DNA from: Labilithrix sp.
Lineage (GTDB): Bacteria; Myxococcota_A; Polyangia; Polyangiales; Polyangiaceae
Length of the DNA: 64,000 bases
Assembly: GCA_019637175.1 (NCBI GenBank)
Contig: JAHBWD010000003.1
Span: 62,001 to 126,000, forward strand
Reading direction: 5' to 3'
A model generated the notes under the pieces. That model was given only the letters and a program-made list of their open reading frames with translations. It was not told the origin of the DNA and did no database searches. Shown here one piece after another: positions 18,369 to 27,166 of this stretch (within the stretch, counting starts at the first letter, position 1; each line of letters starts with the position of its first letter). The position numbers were made by a program, and so were the translations under genes.

Positions 18369-19222
18369 AGCGCGCCGAGCTCGAGCCCATCCTCGCCGTC
18401 ATGCGCGCGTGCGCGCGCGAGGCGGGGGCGCTCGTGCTCGGAGGCTTTCGCAAGAGACACGTCATCGAGCACAAGAGCGCCGCCGAGCTCGTCACGCGCT
18501 TCGATCGAGAGAGCGAGGCGCTCTTGCGCGAGCGCCTCTCGGCGTCGTTCGCGTTCGACATCGTCGGCGAGGAGGGCGGCGGCGACTTCCGGCGCGACCG
18601 ACCCGCGTTCTTCGTCGATCCGATCGACGGCACGACCAACTTCGTGCACGGTCACCCGTTCTGGTGCGTGTCGATCGGGCTCGTGATCGACGGCGAGCCG
18701 GCGCTCGGCGTCGTGTTCGCGCCGGCGCTCGGCCAAGAGTGGTATGCGTTCGTCGGCGACGACGCGCGCGAGGCGCGACGACGAATGCACGCAGCGTGGC
18801 GCCCCGAGGGCGAGACCGACGAGCCGATCGCCGTGAGCACGACGGCCGAGCTCGAGCACTCGCTGCTCGCGACCGGCTTTCCGTACGACCGCCGCAAGAG
18901 CCCCGACAACAACTTCGACGCCTTCGTCGCGATCAAGAAGCGATGTCAGGCGGTGCGACGTTGCGGCTCGGCGGCGCTCGATCTCTGCCTCGTCGCCGAC
19001 GGCACGTACGAGGGCTACTGGGAACGCAAGCTTCGTCCGTGGGACATCGCGGCCGGCATCGCGATCGTCCGGGCGGCGGGCGGCACGGTCACCGAGCTCG
19101 AGCCCACGCCCGAGGGTCCCATCGCGAGCGGCCACCTCGTGGCGACGAACGGCCTCATCCACGACGCGCTCCTCCACGAGCTCGCCCACGCGCCCGCGCT
19201 CTCGATCGCGCCGCCAGGGTGA
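18365..19222 (+). CDS. Inositol monophosphatase family phosphatase
   Basis: This 285-residue protein has the Mg-dependent phosphatase motifs of the IMPase fold: GEEGGG, then VDPIDGTTNFVHGHPFWCVS (metal-binding DPIDGT), and WDIAAGIAIVRAAGG near the C-terminus. It hydrolyses a phosphate monoester; inositol-1-phosphate, histidinol-phosphate and related sugars are possible and cannot be separated here. It starts at GTG 18365, overlapping the mpl stop by GTGA, so the two are translationally coupled. A link to cell-wall recycling is only suggested by this neighbour. Confidence 0.88.
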   Translation: MKRAELEPILAVMRACAREAGALVLGGFRKRHVIEHKSAAELVTRFDRESEALLRERLSASFAFDIVGEEGGGDFRRDRPAFFVDPIDGTTNFVHGHPFWCVSIGLVIDGEPALGVVFAPALGQEWYAFVGDDAREARRRMHAAWRPEGETDEPIAVSTTAELEHSLLATGFPYDRRKSPDNNFDAFVAIKKRCQAVRRCGSAALDLCLVADGTYEGYWERKLRPWDIAAGIAIVRAAGGTVTELEPTPEGPIASGHLVATNGLIHDALLHELAHAPALSIAPPG

Positions 19223-19335
19223 ACGTGGTCGCATGTAGGCCGCGCGCATCACGCGGGTTCGGCGTGCGCGAATAGCGCTTTCGATTCAGGATAATCCTAG
19301 GCGCGAAGATCTCTTCGCACCGAGAAAGTGTCACC

Positions 19336-20160
19336 GTGCGCCGCATCGCCCATCTCTCCGACGTTCACATGCTCGACGCCCAGTGCCGCCGTCGCGGGGG
19401 CGCGCGCTACCGCTTCGCGACGAAGGCGGTGAGCCTCGGCCGGCCCGTCGATCCTCAGGCGCGCGCGAAGAAGCTCACGCGCGCGCTCCGCGCCGCGAAG
19501 GCGAGCGGCGCCGATCACGTCGTCATCACGGGCGACCTCACCGAGGTCGGCGATCGCGCCGAGTTCGAGCACTTCGCCGACGTCCTCGAAGACGCGAAGA
19601 TGCCGGAGGGCAGCGTGAGCCTCGTGCCCGGCAACCACGACGCGTACACCTCCGGCTCGGCGTGGCGGCGCGCGCTCGAAGGTCCGCTCCACCGCTTCGC
19701 GGCCGCGAGCGCGGCGGAGCCCGGCAAGATCGTCGACCGCGGTCCGGTCGCGTTCCTCCCCATCGACACGACGTGCTTCCAGTCGATCCTCTCGTCGGGC
19801 GGCCTCTTCACGCCCGAGGCCGCGCGCGCGGTCACGTCGCGGATCGACGATCCCGCGCTCCGCGACAAGGCCATCGTCGTGGTGATGCATCACCCGCCGT
19901 TCGACCAGCACCGAAATCCGATCGCGCAGTGGATCGACGGCCTCCGCGGATGCGCGCACGTGCTCGACATCCTCGCGAAGCATCCGCGCGTGCAGATCCT
20001 CCACGGCCACATGCACCGCGTCGTCGATCGGATCGTGAAGCTCGGCAAAGCCCGCATCTTCGGCGCGCCCGCCATCGTCGACGACGGCGACGCGCCCCGC
20101 GTGCGCCTCTACGACGTGCGCGACGGCGCGCTCGAGAGCGCAGGCCTCTTCGCCATGTGA
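19336..20160 (+). CDS. Calcineurin-like metallophosphoesterase (CpdA-like)
   Basis: This 274-residue cytoplasmic-type protein has all five metal-binding blocks of the family: SDVH (8-11), TGDLTE, PGNHDAY, VVMHHPPF and ILHGHMHR. The pattern is closest to class III cyclic-nucleotide phosphodiesterases such as CpdA, but other phosphodiesters are possible. The start is GTG 19336. The 113 bp in front of it contain an unusually AT-rich patch (GGATAATCC, 19289-19297) that may belong to its promoter. The gene converges on the NHLM export cassette. Confidence 0.87.
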   Translation: MRRIAHLSDVHMLDAQCRRRGGARYRFATKAVSLGRPVDPQARAKKLTRALRAAKASGADHVVITGDLTEVGDRAEFEHFADVLEDAKMPEGSVSLVPGNHDAYTSGSAWRRALEGPLHRFAAASAAEPGKIVDRGPVAFLPIDTTCFQSILSSGGLFTPEAARAVTSRIDDPALRDKAIVVVMHHPPFDQHRNPIAQWIDGLRGCAHVLDILAKHPRVQILHGHMHRVVDRIVKLGKARIFGAPAIVDDGDAPRVRLYDVRDGALESAGLFAM

Positions 20161-20190
20161 ACCTCGTTCCGACGCGCTCGAAGGCTCGCG

Positions 20191-23100
20191 CTAGACCATC
20201 TGCCGCTCGGCGAGCTTCTTGAACGGCCCGTCGACGGCGACGAGCTCCTCGAAACGCCCCGTCTGCACCACGCGCCCCTTCTCGAGCACGATGATCTTGT
20301 CGGCGTGACGGATCGTGCTGAGCCGATGCGCGATGACCACGCGGGTCACGCGGAGCTGCTCGAGGCTCTCGCTCACGGTCGCCTGCGTCACGTTGTCGAG
20401 CGCGCTCGTCGCTTCGTCGAAGAAGACGACCTTCGGATCGGACGCGAGCGCACGCGCGATGAGGAGGCGCTGCTTCTGCCCGCCGGAGAGCGTCCCGCCG
20501 CCCTGGGAGACCACCGTGTGCATGCCCATCGGCATCGCCTCGACGTCCTTGTCGAGCGCCGCGTTGCGCGCAGCGTTCCAGGCGTCGTCCAGCGTGAGGC
20601 CGGTGGCGCCCACGATGTTGGTGAAGATGTCGCCGCCCATCACGCGGCTGTTCTGCATCACGACGCCGATCTGCTTGCGCACGGCGCGCGCGTCGAGGCT
20701 CGAGAGCGGGAGGCCGTCGTAGAACACGCCGCCCTCGGTGCACGCCTCGAATCCGAGGAGCAGGCGCAAGAGCGTCGACTTGCCCGATCCCGAAGGCCCG
20801 ACGAGCGCGACGAACTCGTCGGGCTCGATCTGGAAGCTCACGTCGTCGAGGATGAGCGGCCCCTCGGGTGAATAGCGGAAGGAGACGTGATTGACCTCGA
20901 TGCCGCCGACGAGGTCGACCTGTTCGCCCGTGCCCTGAGCCTCCGCGCGCGCCTCGAGGATCGGCTTGGCGCGCTCGTACATCGGGACGACGGCGAGCGA
21001 GAAGAGCACCGCCTCGATGACTTGCAGCGTCGAGCTCATGAACATCGCGAACGCCGTGCTGAACGCGAGGAACATGCCGGTGCTGAGCTTCTGCTTTCCC
21101 GTGCCCGCGAGCATCCAGTAGAGCGCCATCGCGCAGAGCGTCGGATACACGGTCTGCACGATGGAGATGCGAACGTTGACCTTCTCCGCCCCCACGTCGG
21201 CGTCGCGCCGGCGGGCGAAGAGCGTCGCCCACACGGAGAACGCGCGATTCTCCGCGGCCGTCACGCGGAGCTTCGAGATGCCGGTGAGGAGCTGGAGGAG
21301 CAGGCCTTCGATCTTGCCGTCGATCGCGGCGACCGTGCGCTGCCGCGCGAGGGCGAAGTGCGTCGCGACGACCGCCGGGATCGTGGCGACGGCGGTGAGC
21401 ACCGTGGCCACGAGCGCGAGGCTCGTGTCGATCGCGAAGAGGAAGAAGAAGTTCCAGATCGAGAAGAGGCCGCCGAGCACCGCGCTGAGCGTGGTGCCCG
21501 CGAGCACGTCGCGAATGCCTCCGATGCCCGCGGCGCGCGACGCGAGCTCGCCCGCCGAGTACTCGCGGAAGAACGGGAGCGGCATGTTGAGGAGACGATC
21601 CCAGACGCCGGCCTCGAGCGTCGCGTCCATGCGCGTCTGCACGCGGACGAGGGCGAGGCCGCGCGCGAGGTCGAAGAGCCCTTGCCCGATGTAGACGAGC
21701 GCGAGCACGATCGTGAGCTGAAGGAGCAGCCCGCGCTCGGCGCCGGGCACCAACGTGTCGAAGACCTCGCCCGTGAGGAGCGGGATCAAGGTGCCGAGGC
21801 CGCCGAGGCCCATGCCGACGAGGAGCACGAACGCGACGTCGCGCACCGCGCGACGCCCCGAGAAGCGGAGCACGTCGAGCGGACCGATCGGCTTGTCGGG
21901 GAGCGCGGAGTAGAACTGGTAGGCCTGCGGGTGGAGGCGGTCCGCGTTCTCCTCGGTGATCTCGATCGGCGGCTTGTCGCCGTTGCGCGCGTCGTGCAGC
22001 TCGTAGCCCGATCGCGTGGGGATGAGCGCGACGGGGTTCAGCCGGTCGGCGTTCACCTCGTCGCCTTCGTCGAGCAAGAACCCGAGGAGCGCGCCGGAGT
22101 CGTGCTCGTACCACTCGCCCTCGAGCAGGACCGCGCGCGTTCGCACGGTGGTGATCCGTGAGATCGCCGTCTTGATCTGTCCGAGGTTCGGCCGCTCGCG
22201 ACGGCTGATCGCCGGCCAGCGAACGCGCAGATCGGCCACGCCGATGAACTTCGCGATGTGATGCGCCGCTTGCTCGAACGCGTCGCCGTCGACGGCGGCG
22301 CCGCGCTCGCCGCGGCCGACGAGCGCGAGCCGCCGGAGCGCGTCGCCCACCATGTTGCCCTCGGCGACGCGCGAAGCGGCGTCGAGCTCGAGGCGCGTCT
22401 TCTCCACGGTGCTCTTGTGGCGCGCGAGGTACGCGACGACGAACGCGTAGAACTCTTCCGCGAAGCCCGCGCTCTTGTGGCGCACGACGAGCTCGGCGCT
22501 CTTCGCGGTGCGCGCGCCCGTCGCCCACTCTCGGTTGTGGGAGATCGAGGGAGGCGCGATCGAGCTCGGCGCGGCGGCCGGCGCGCCGCTCGCGCCGAAG
22601 ACCTGCGGAGCCGCCGACGAGCCGCGCAGCGAGAAGGGCGCCGCGGCGTGACCGCCGACGACCCAGACCTTGTCGGTGAGCGGCCACTGGCGCGGCGCCG
22701 CGTGCTCGAGCTCGCCGACGCGCACGCCGCCGAAGCGGCTCGGCACGTTCGGCAGCGCGATCCACACGACGCCTTCTTTGGCGCGGAGGGGATTCGAGAC
22801 CGCGCCGAGCGTCATCCCGGGCTCGACCGTGTCGCAGCGTGTGGGCACGGGCGCGGACGGCAGTGTCGAGATCAGGAGCTCGACGAACCCTTCGAACAAA
22901 CGCTCGACGAGCTCTCGCTTCTCGGGCGACGCATCGGCGAGCGCTTCGATCACGAGGCGCGTGGGGATCCGAACGACCTTGCTCCCCACCGGCCCCGTGA
23001 GGAGGAGCACCGCCGGATCCTCCTCTTGCGCCGCGCCCGGCAGCGAGAAGAGGAGCTGACCGGCGCGACAGCCGCCCACGTACTCGCGACGCCCGACGGC

Positions 23101-23304
23101 CCGACCGTCGCGATACCCGACGCAGAAGAGCTGATGATGCGAGATCTGCGTGAGGTAGCAGAACGCCGGATCGGCGAGGAGGAGCGGCTCGTCGCCCTCG
23201 ACCTGGAGCTCGTCGCACGCCGCGCCGAACGCCGCGCGCACCGCCGCGACGACGCCTTCGGCGTCGACGTCGAGCGAGGGGCTGGAAGAGAGCGCGGTCG
23301 TCAT
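20191..23304 (-). CDS. NHLM-type peptide exporter, ABC transporter without peptidase domain
   Basis: This 1037-residue protein carries an unusual 400-residue N-terminal region, then a six-segment ABC membrane domain (about 490-770) and an ATPase domain. The ATPase has Walker A GPSGSGKST, signature LSGGQKQR and Walker B VVFFDEATSALD. A long non-C39 N-terminal domain plus position next to a C39-ABC gene and an HlyD gene fit the second ABC subunit of the NHLM bacteriocin export system (TIGR03797-like). It probably pairs with the C39 exporter to move a modified peptide out of the cell. It is the last gene of the cassette, 7 bp after the preceding gene's stop. Confidence 0.9.
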   Translation of the reverse strand: MTTALSSSPSLDVDAEGVVAAVRAAFGAACDELQVEGDEPLLLADPAFCYLTQISHHQLFCVGYRDGRAVGRREYVGGCRAGQLLFSLPGAAQEEDPAVLLLTGPVGSKVVRIPTRLVIEALADASPEKRELVERLFEGFVELLISTLPSAPVPTRCDTVEPGMTLGAVSNPLRAKEGVVWIALPNVPSRFGGVRVGELEHAAPRQWPLTDKVWVVGGHAAAPFSLRGSSAAPQVFGASGAPAAAPSSIAPPSISHNREWATGARTAKSAELVVRHKSAGFAEEFYAFVVAYLARHKSTVEKTRLELDAASRVAEGNMVGDALRRLALVGRGERGAAVDGDAFEQAAHHIAKFIGVADLRVRWPAISRRERPNLGQIKTAISRITTVRTRAVLLEGEWYEHDSGALLGFLLDEGDEVNADRLNPVALIPTRSGYELHDARNGDKPPIEITEENADRLHPQAYQFYSALPDKPIGPLDVLRFSGRRAVRDVAFVLLVGMGLGGLGTLIPLLTGEVFDTLVPGAERGLLLQLTIVLALVYIGQGLFDLARGLALVRVQTRMDATLEAGVWDRLLNMPLPFFREYSAGELASRAAGIGGIRDVLAGTTLSAVLGGLFSIWNFFFLFAIDTSLALVATVLTAVATIPAVVATHFALARQRTVAAIDGKIEGLLLQLLTGISKLRVTAAENRAFSVWATLFARRRDADVGAEKVNVRISIVQTVYPTLCAMALYWMLAGTGKQKLSTGMFLAFSTAFAMFMSSTLQVIEAVLFSLAVVPMYERAKPILEARAEAQGTGEQVDLVGGIEVNHVSFRYSPEGPLILDDVSFQIEPDEFVALVGPSGSGKSTLLRLLLGFEACTEGGVFYDGLPLSSLDARAVRKQIGVVMQNSRVMGGDIFTNIVGATGLTLDDAWNAARNAALDKDVEAMPMGMHTVVSQGGGTLSGGQKQRLLIARALASDPKVVFFDEATSALDNVTQATVSESLEQLRVTRVVIAHRLSTIRHADKIIVLEKGRVVQTGRFEELVAVDGPFKKLAERQMV

Positions 23305-23311
23305 GTGGGCT

Positions 23312-25531
23312 TCACGCCGTGGTGATGAGCTCGCGATAGAGCCCCCCCTGCTCGAGCAGCTCCTCGTGCGAGCCGCGCTGAACGACGTGCCCTCGCTCGA
23401 GGACGATGATCTCGTCGGAGTCGCGGATGGTGCTGAGGCGATGCGCGATGATGAGACAGCTGCACCCGCGCCGGCGGAGGTTGTGATCGACCTTCTGCTC
23501 CGTCTCCGGATCGAGCGCGCTCGTCGCCTCGTCGAGGACGACGAGCGCGGGATGGCGCACGAGCGCGCGCGCGATCTCGAGGCGCTGGCGCTGGCCGCCG
23601 CTGAAGTTGGCGCCGCCCTCGAGGATCTTGCCGTCGTAGCCGCCGGGGAGCCTCGCGATGTCGTCGTGGATGCAAGCGTCCTTCGCCGCCTGGATGACGT
23701 CGGCCTCGGGCACCGTCGAGTCCCAGAGCGTGAGGTTGTCGCGCACGGTGCCTTCGAAGAGGGTCACCTCTTGATCGACGATCGCGACCGACGAGGTGAG
23801 CGCCGAACGCGGCAGCTCCTCGCGCGCCCTGCCGTCGAAGAGGATCCGCCCGCTCCACGGGTGATAGAGCGCGCATACGAGCCGCGCGACCGTCGACTTG
23901 CCGCTCCCGCTGCCGCCGACGAGCGCGACGCGCTGCCCCGGAGAGAGGTGGAGACTCAGGTTGCTCACGAGCGGCGGAGAGAACGGCAGGTAGCCGAACG
24001 TCACGTCGTCGAGGACGAGATCGCCCGTGAGGCGCACGGGCGAGGGCTCGTCTTCGACGGGCGCCGTCGAGAGCGGATCACGTTCGTGCTCGAGCACGTC
24101 GTCGAGGCGCTCGAGCTCGCCGCGGAGCTGTTGGAGGCTCGCGCCCACCTGAGAGAGGCTCTCGATCGGGTGGATGAAGCTCATCATCAACGTCTGGAAC
24201 GCGACGAGCATGCCCAGGCTCAGGTGGCCGTCCATCACGCGGAGCGCGCCGATCGACAAGACGAGCAGCGAGTTTCCGCGCGCGAGCAGCTCGGTGAACA
24301 CGACCATGAGCTGATCGCGGCGCGCGAGCTCTTGCTGGGCGACGAGCAGCTTCGCCTGATAGCCCGCCCACTGGCTGAAGAACTCGGACTCCGATCCGGT
24401 GCCCTTGATCGTCTCGATCATCTGGAGGCCGCCGCCGGCGACGCCGGCGAGCTTGCCGGCGTGCTGCCCCACTTGGCGGCTCAGATCCGTGCGCATCCGC
24501 TCCGCGCCGCGGAGGAGCACGAGGTGCCCCGCCGCCGTCGCCACGCCGATGAGCGTGAGCCACGGATCGATGTAGAGCATGAAGCTCAGGTAGAAGAAGA
24601 CCAGCACCATATCGAGGACGATGCCGGAGATGCGGCCCGACAGCTTGTGCGCGACCGCGTCGTTCGAGCGCACGCGCTCCGCGAGATCGCCCGGCGATCG
24701 CGCCAGGTAGAAGCCGACGGGTAGACGCAGCGCGTGCCAGAGGAAGTCGGACGCCATGCGCACGCCGAGCTTCGTCATCAGCTTCAGGAGGTACGTGCGC
24801 TGGAGATACGTGAGCGCCGCGCGCAAGAGCGCGGTGAGGCCCATCGCGGCGAGGAGCGACGGCAAGAGCCCGAGCTGACCGCCGATGAGGATCTCGTCGA
24901 CGAAGACCATCCCGAACACGGGCACGACGAGGCCGGGCACGAGGAGGCCGAGACCCGCGAGCGCGATGAAGGAGACCGCGTTGCGCGATCCCTCGAGCCG
25001 CCGGCGGAGCATCGTGATCATCGACGGGCGGCGGCCCGTCGGCGCGTAGCCCTCGCCCGGCTTGAACGAGAGCACGACGCCGGTGAACGCGTGATTGAAC
25101 TCCTCGAGAGGAACGCTCGTCGGGCCCGCGGCCGGATCGTTGAGGTAGACGCGCCCCTTCTCGAAGCCCTCGACCACGAGGAAGTGGTTGAAGTTCCAGT
25201 GGACGATCACGGGCAGATCGAGCTCCGCGACCTCGCGCGGCTCCTTGCGATAGCCCTTCGCCTCGAGGTTGTACTTGCGCGCGGCCTTGAGCACGTTGCT
25301 CGCCTTGCTGCCGTCGCGCGAGACGCCGCACTCTTCGCGGAGCTTCGAGAGAGGGACGAAGCTGCCGTAGTGCTCGAGCACGATCGCGAGGCTCGCGGCG
25401 CCGCACTCGGTCGCCTCCATCTGGAGGCGCGTCGGCGTGCGTATGCGCTTCTTCTGCGCGGGCGGCGGAGGAGGCGCTTCACGCGCTTCCGTCGTCTCCG
25501 CCGAGCTCTCGCCGCGAACGTCGTGGGCCAT
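23312..25531 (-). CDS. NHLM-type C39 peptidase/ABC exporter
   Basis: This 739-residue protein has three parts. The N-terminal C39 cysteine peptidase has catalytic Cys43 (ECGAAS), His116 (NHFLVVEG) and Asp132 (NDPAAG), all present. A six-segment ABC membrane domain follows, then an ATPase with Walker A GGSGSGKST, signature FSGGQRQR and Walker B LVVLDEATSALD. Such proteins cut the leader at a double-glycine site and export the core peptide. The match is to the NHLM ABC1 type (TIGR03796-like). It sits between the HlyD gene (12 bp) and the second ABC gene (7 bp). Confidence 0.93.
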   Translation of the reverse strand: MAHDVRGESSAETTEAREAPPPPPAQKKRIRTPTRLQMEATECGAASLAIVLEHYGSFVPLSKLREECGVSRDGSKASNVLKAARKYNLEAKGYRKEPREVAELDLPVIVHWNFNHFLVVEGFEKGRVYLNDPAAGPTSVPLEEFNHAFTGVVLSFKPGEGYAPTGRRPSMITMLRRRLEGSRNAVSFIALAGLGLLVPGLVVPVFGMVFVDEILIGGQLGLLPSLLAAMGLTALLRAALTYLQRTYLLKLMTKLGVRMASDFLWHALRLPVGFYLARSPGDLAERVRSNDAVAHKLSGRISGIVLDMVLVFFYLSFMLYIDPWLTLIGVATAAGHLVLLRGAERMRTDLSRQVGQHAGKLAGVAGGGLQMIETIKGTGSESEFFSQWAGYQAKLLVAQQELARRDQLMVVFTELLARGNSLLVLSIGALRVMDGHLSLGMLVAFQTLMMSFIHPIESLSQVGASLQQLRGELERLDDVLEHERDPLSTAPVEDEPSPVRLTGDLVLDDVTFGYLPFSPPLVSNLSLHLSPGQRVALVGGSGSGKSTVARLVCALYHPWSGRILFDGRAREELPRSALTSSVAIVDQEVTLFEGTVRDNLTLWDSTVPEADVIQAAKDACIHDDIARLPGGYDGKILEGGANFSGGQRQRLEIARALVRHPALVVLDEATSALDPETEQKVDHNLRRRGCSCLIIAHRLSTIRDSDEIIVLERGHVVQRGSHEELLEQGGLYRELITTA

Positions 25532-25543
25532 GCGCCGTTCGCC

Positions 25544-26527
25544 TCAGTCGAGCGCCGGGAAGACGAGCGCGATCGGCCGGTGCGTGCGCGTGATCACCGC
25601 GCCCCGGCACTGCGTTCCGCTCGTGAGCTTGATGTCGGGGCCGGCGCCGCTCGACCAGCGATAGCCGCTCGCCGTGCTCTTGTCGGGGAGCATCGACGCG
25701 CGCACCGCGATCGGCGCGCCGCCCGCGGCCTGGATGAACGAGTCGACGAGCTGCTCGTTGCGGAGCGCGCCCATCATGCCGAGCCGCGTCGAAGGATAGT
25801 GATCGACCACCTTCACCTTGCCGAGCAGAACGCCGTGGCGCTCCTTGCGAACCGTGGACGGCATGATCTCGATCGTCATCCCGGGCTTGAGCGACTTGCC
25901 GTTCTGGGAATCGAAGTAGAGGAGCGCCTCGAGCTCGGTCTCGTTGCCCGAGCGCTCGACGGCGACGATGGGCTTGCCCGCGGCGACGTGCTCGCCGGCG
26001 ACGGCGCGCAGCTCGACGACGCGCCCGCTGACGTGGCTCACGATCTCGTCGTTCTCCTCGAGCTGCTTCTGGAGTCGCTCGAGATCGCCCTTGAGGCGAT
26101 CGCGACGGCCGCTCGCCGAGGGGCTGAGCGTGCCCGCGTCGGCGTCTTGATTCAGCTCCTCGATGCGCCGCTCGAGGCTCTTGATCTGCTGCACGAGCGC
26201 GGGCTGCGCGATCTTCGCGACGACCTGATCGCGCTTGACGAGATCGCCGGCCTGCACCTCGATGGATGTGATCTCGCCGTCGCCCTGCGCCGCGAGCTCG
26301 ACGAGCCCGCCGCCGCCGAGGAGGATGCCCGCCGCCGCCACCTTGGTCTGCATGCTCCCGACGACGGCCCACGCGAGGGTGGTGACGATGATGAGCGTGC
26401 AGCCGACGAGCGCGAGCCAACCCTTCGCGTCGGTCACGCGCATGAGGGTGTGGAGCTGTTCGGGAGAGCTGAGGCGGTCGAGCGCCGCCTTCCGGAACAG
26501 CTTGTTCTTCTTGTCGTTCTCAGCCAT
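25544..26527 (-). CDS. NHLM-type HlyD-like secretion accessory protein
   Basis: This 327-residue periplasmic adaptor has one N-terminal membrane segment (about residues 38-58). A lipoyl-like half (GEITSIEVQAGDLV), a coiled-coil hairpin (about 110-160, with ERRIEELNQD and DLERLQKQLEEND) and the second lipoyl half (GRVVELRAVAGEHV) follow. HlyD proteins link an inner-membrane ABC exporter to the envelope exit. Its place in the cassette fits the NHLM secretion protein (TIGR03794-like). I took ATG 26527, with GGAG 11 nt upstream; GTG 26539 also works and would overlap the preceding stop by GTGA. Confidence 0.9.
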   Translation of the reverse strand: MAENDKKNKLFRKAALDRLSSPEQLHTLMRVTDAKGWLALVGCTLIIVTTLAWAVVGSMQTKVAAAGILLGGGGLVELAAQGDGEITSIEVQAGDLVKRDQVVAKIAQPALVQQIKSLERRIEELNQDADAGTLSPSASGRRDRLKGDLERLQKQLEENDEIVSHVSGRVVELRAVAGEHVAAGKPIVAVERSGNETELEALLYFDSQNGKSLKPGMTIEIMPSTVRKERHGVLLGKVKVVDHYPSTRLGMMGALRNEQLVDSFIQAAGGAPIAVRASMLPDKSTASGYRWSSGAGPDIKLTSGTQCRGAVITRTHRPIALVFPALD

Positions 26528-26535
26528 CGCGCTTC

Positions 26536-27039
26536 TCACTCCACGTCGTGGACCTGACGACCGAGCATGTTGAAGCGCTGGCCTGCGCGATCGACGTTGT
26601 CGAGGACGCTGTCGTCGAGCTCGTCGTCGTAGTCGGGATCGGTCGCCATGCGCACGCGATCCGAGAGGAACGTGGCGACCGCTTTGTAGAAGCGCGCGGC
26701 GAAGCCAGGGTTCCGCGTCAGCGCGTCGCCGAGCGTGTGCGTGGGGATCGCGTACACCGCGCTGTCTTCACGGGCGGTCACGGTGGCGCTCGGCGGTCGC
26801 GTGTCGACGAACGACATCTCGCCCGCGATCTCGCCGACGCCGAGGCGCGCGATCTCCTTCTTGGTCTTGCCCGCGAGGACGGAGAGCTCGCCCTGGAGGA
26901 CGATGTAGAGCGTCTCCACGGGCACGCCCTGGTTGATGAGCACCGTCGCCTTCGGGACGCGCTTGCGCTTGCCGTGCTTCGCCAACCACTCGACGTCGGC
27001 GTCGGTCAGCTGCCCGAAGATGAAGAGCACCTTGCGCAT
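26536..27039 (-). CDS. Cyclic-nucleotide-binding-like domain protein of the export cassette
   Basis: This 167-residue protein is a single CAP-type beta-roll (about residues 20-125) with an acidic tail (DPDYDDELDD) and no DNA-binding domain. The phosphate-binding cassette reads GEIAGEMSFVDTRPPSATV. The arginine directly before the Ser in CRP is a proline here, so classical cAMP binding is doubtful. Proteins of this kind are found in NHLM export loci, where their role is unknown. It heads the cassette; its stop is 8 bp before the HlyD ATG. A GATAGATC patch upstream (about 27060-27070) may belong to its promoter. Confidence 0.82.
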   Translation of the reverse strand: MRKVLFIFGQLTDADVEWLAKHGKRKRVPKATVLINQGVPVETLYIVLQGELSVLAGKTKKEIARLGVGEIAGEMSFVDTRPPSATVTAREDSAVYAIPTHTLGDALTRNPGFAARFYKAVATFLSDRVRMATDPDYDDELDDSVLDNVDRAGQRFNMLGRQVHDVE

Positions 27040-27147
27040 GGATCCACCGCCTCGTCCGATGATCTATCGTGTTCCGGCGCCCGTGGGCACTGTCTTGTGC
27101 GGCGCGCGAACGAGGCGTCAGCGCGGCCACGCGCGCGTCCAGGGGGG

Positions 27148-27166
27148 GCTGAGCGGAACGCTCAGC
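27148..27166 (-). terminator. Hairpin over the stop of the vWA-like gene
   Basis: A perfect 8-bp stem (GCTGAGCG / CGCTCAGC) with a 3-nt loop overlaps the stop codon of the upstream vWA-like gene. It lies before the export cassette. There is no T-tract on the minus strand (C-rich instead). It may partly insulate the two units; function inferred. Confidence 0.4.

Noticed and set aside
19289..19297. GGATAATCC patch considered a clear sigma-70 promoter
   Set aside because: It is AT-rich and contains GATAAT, but no -35 lies at 15-19 bp and it is about 40 bp from the start. I mention it only as a possible part of the promoter.
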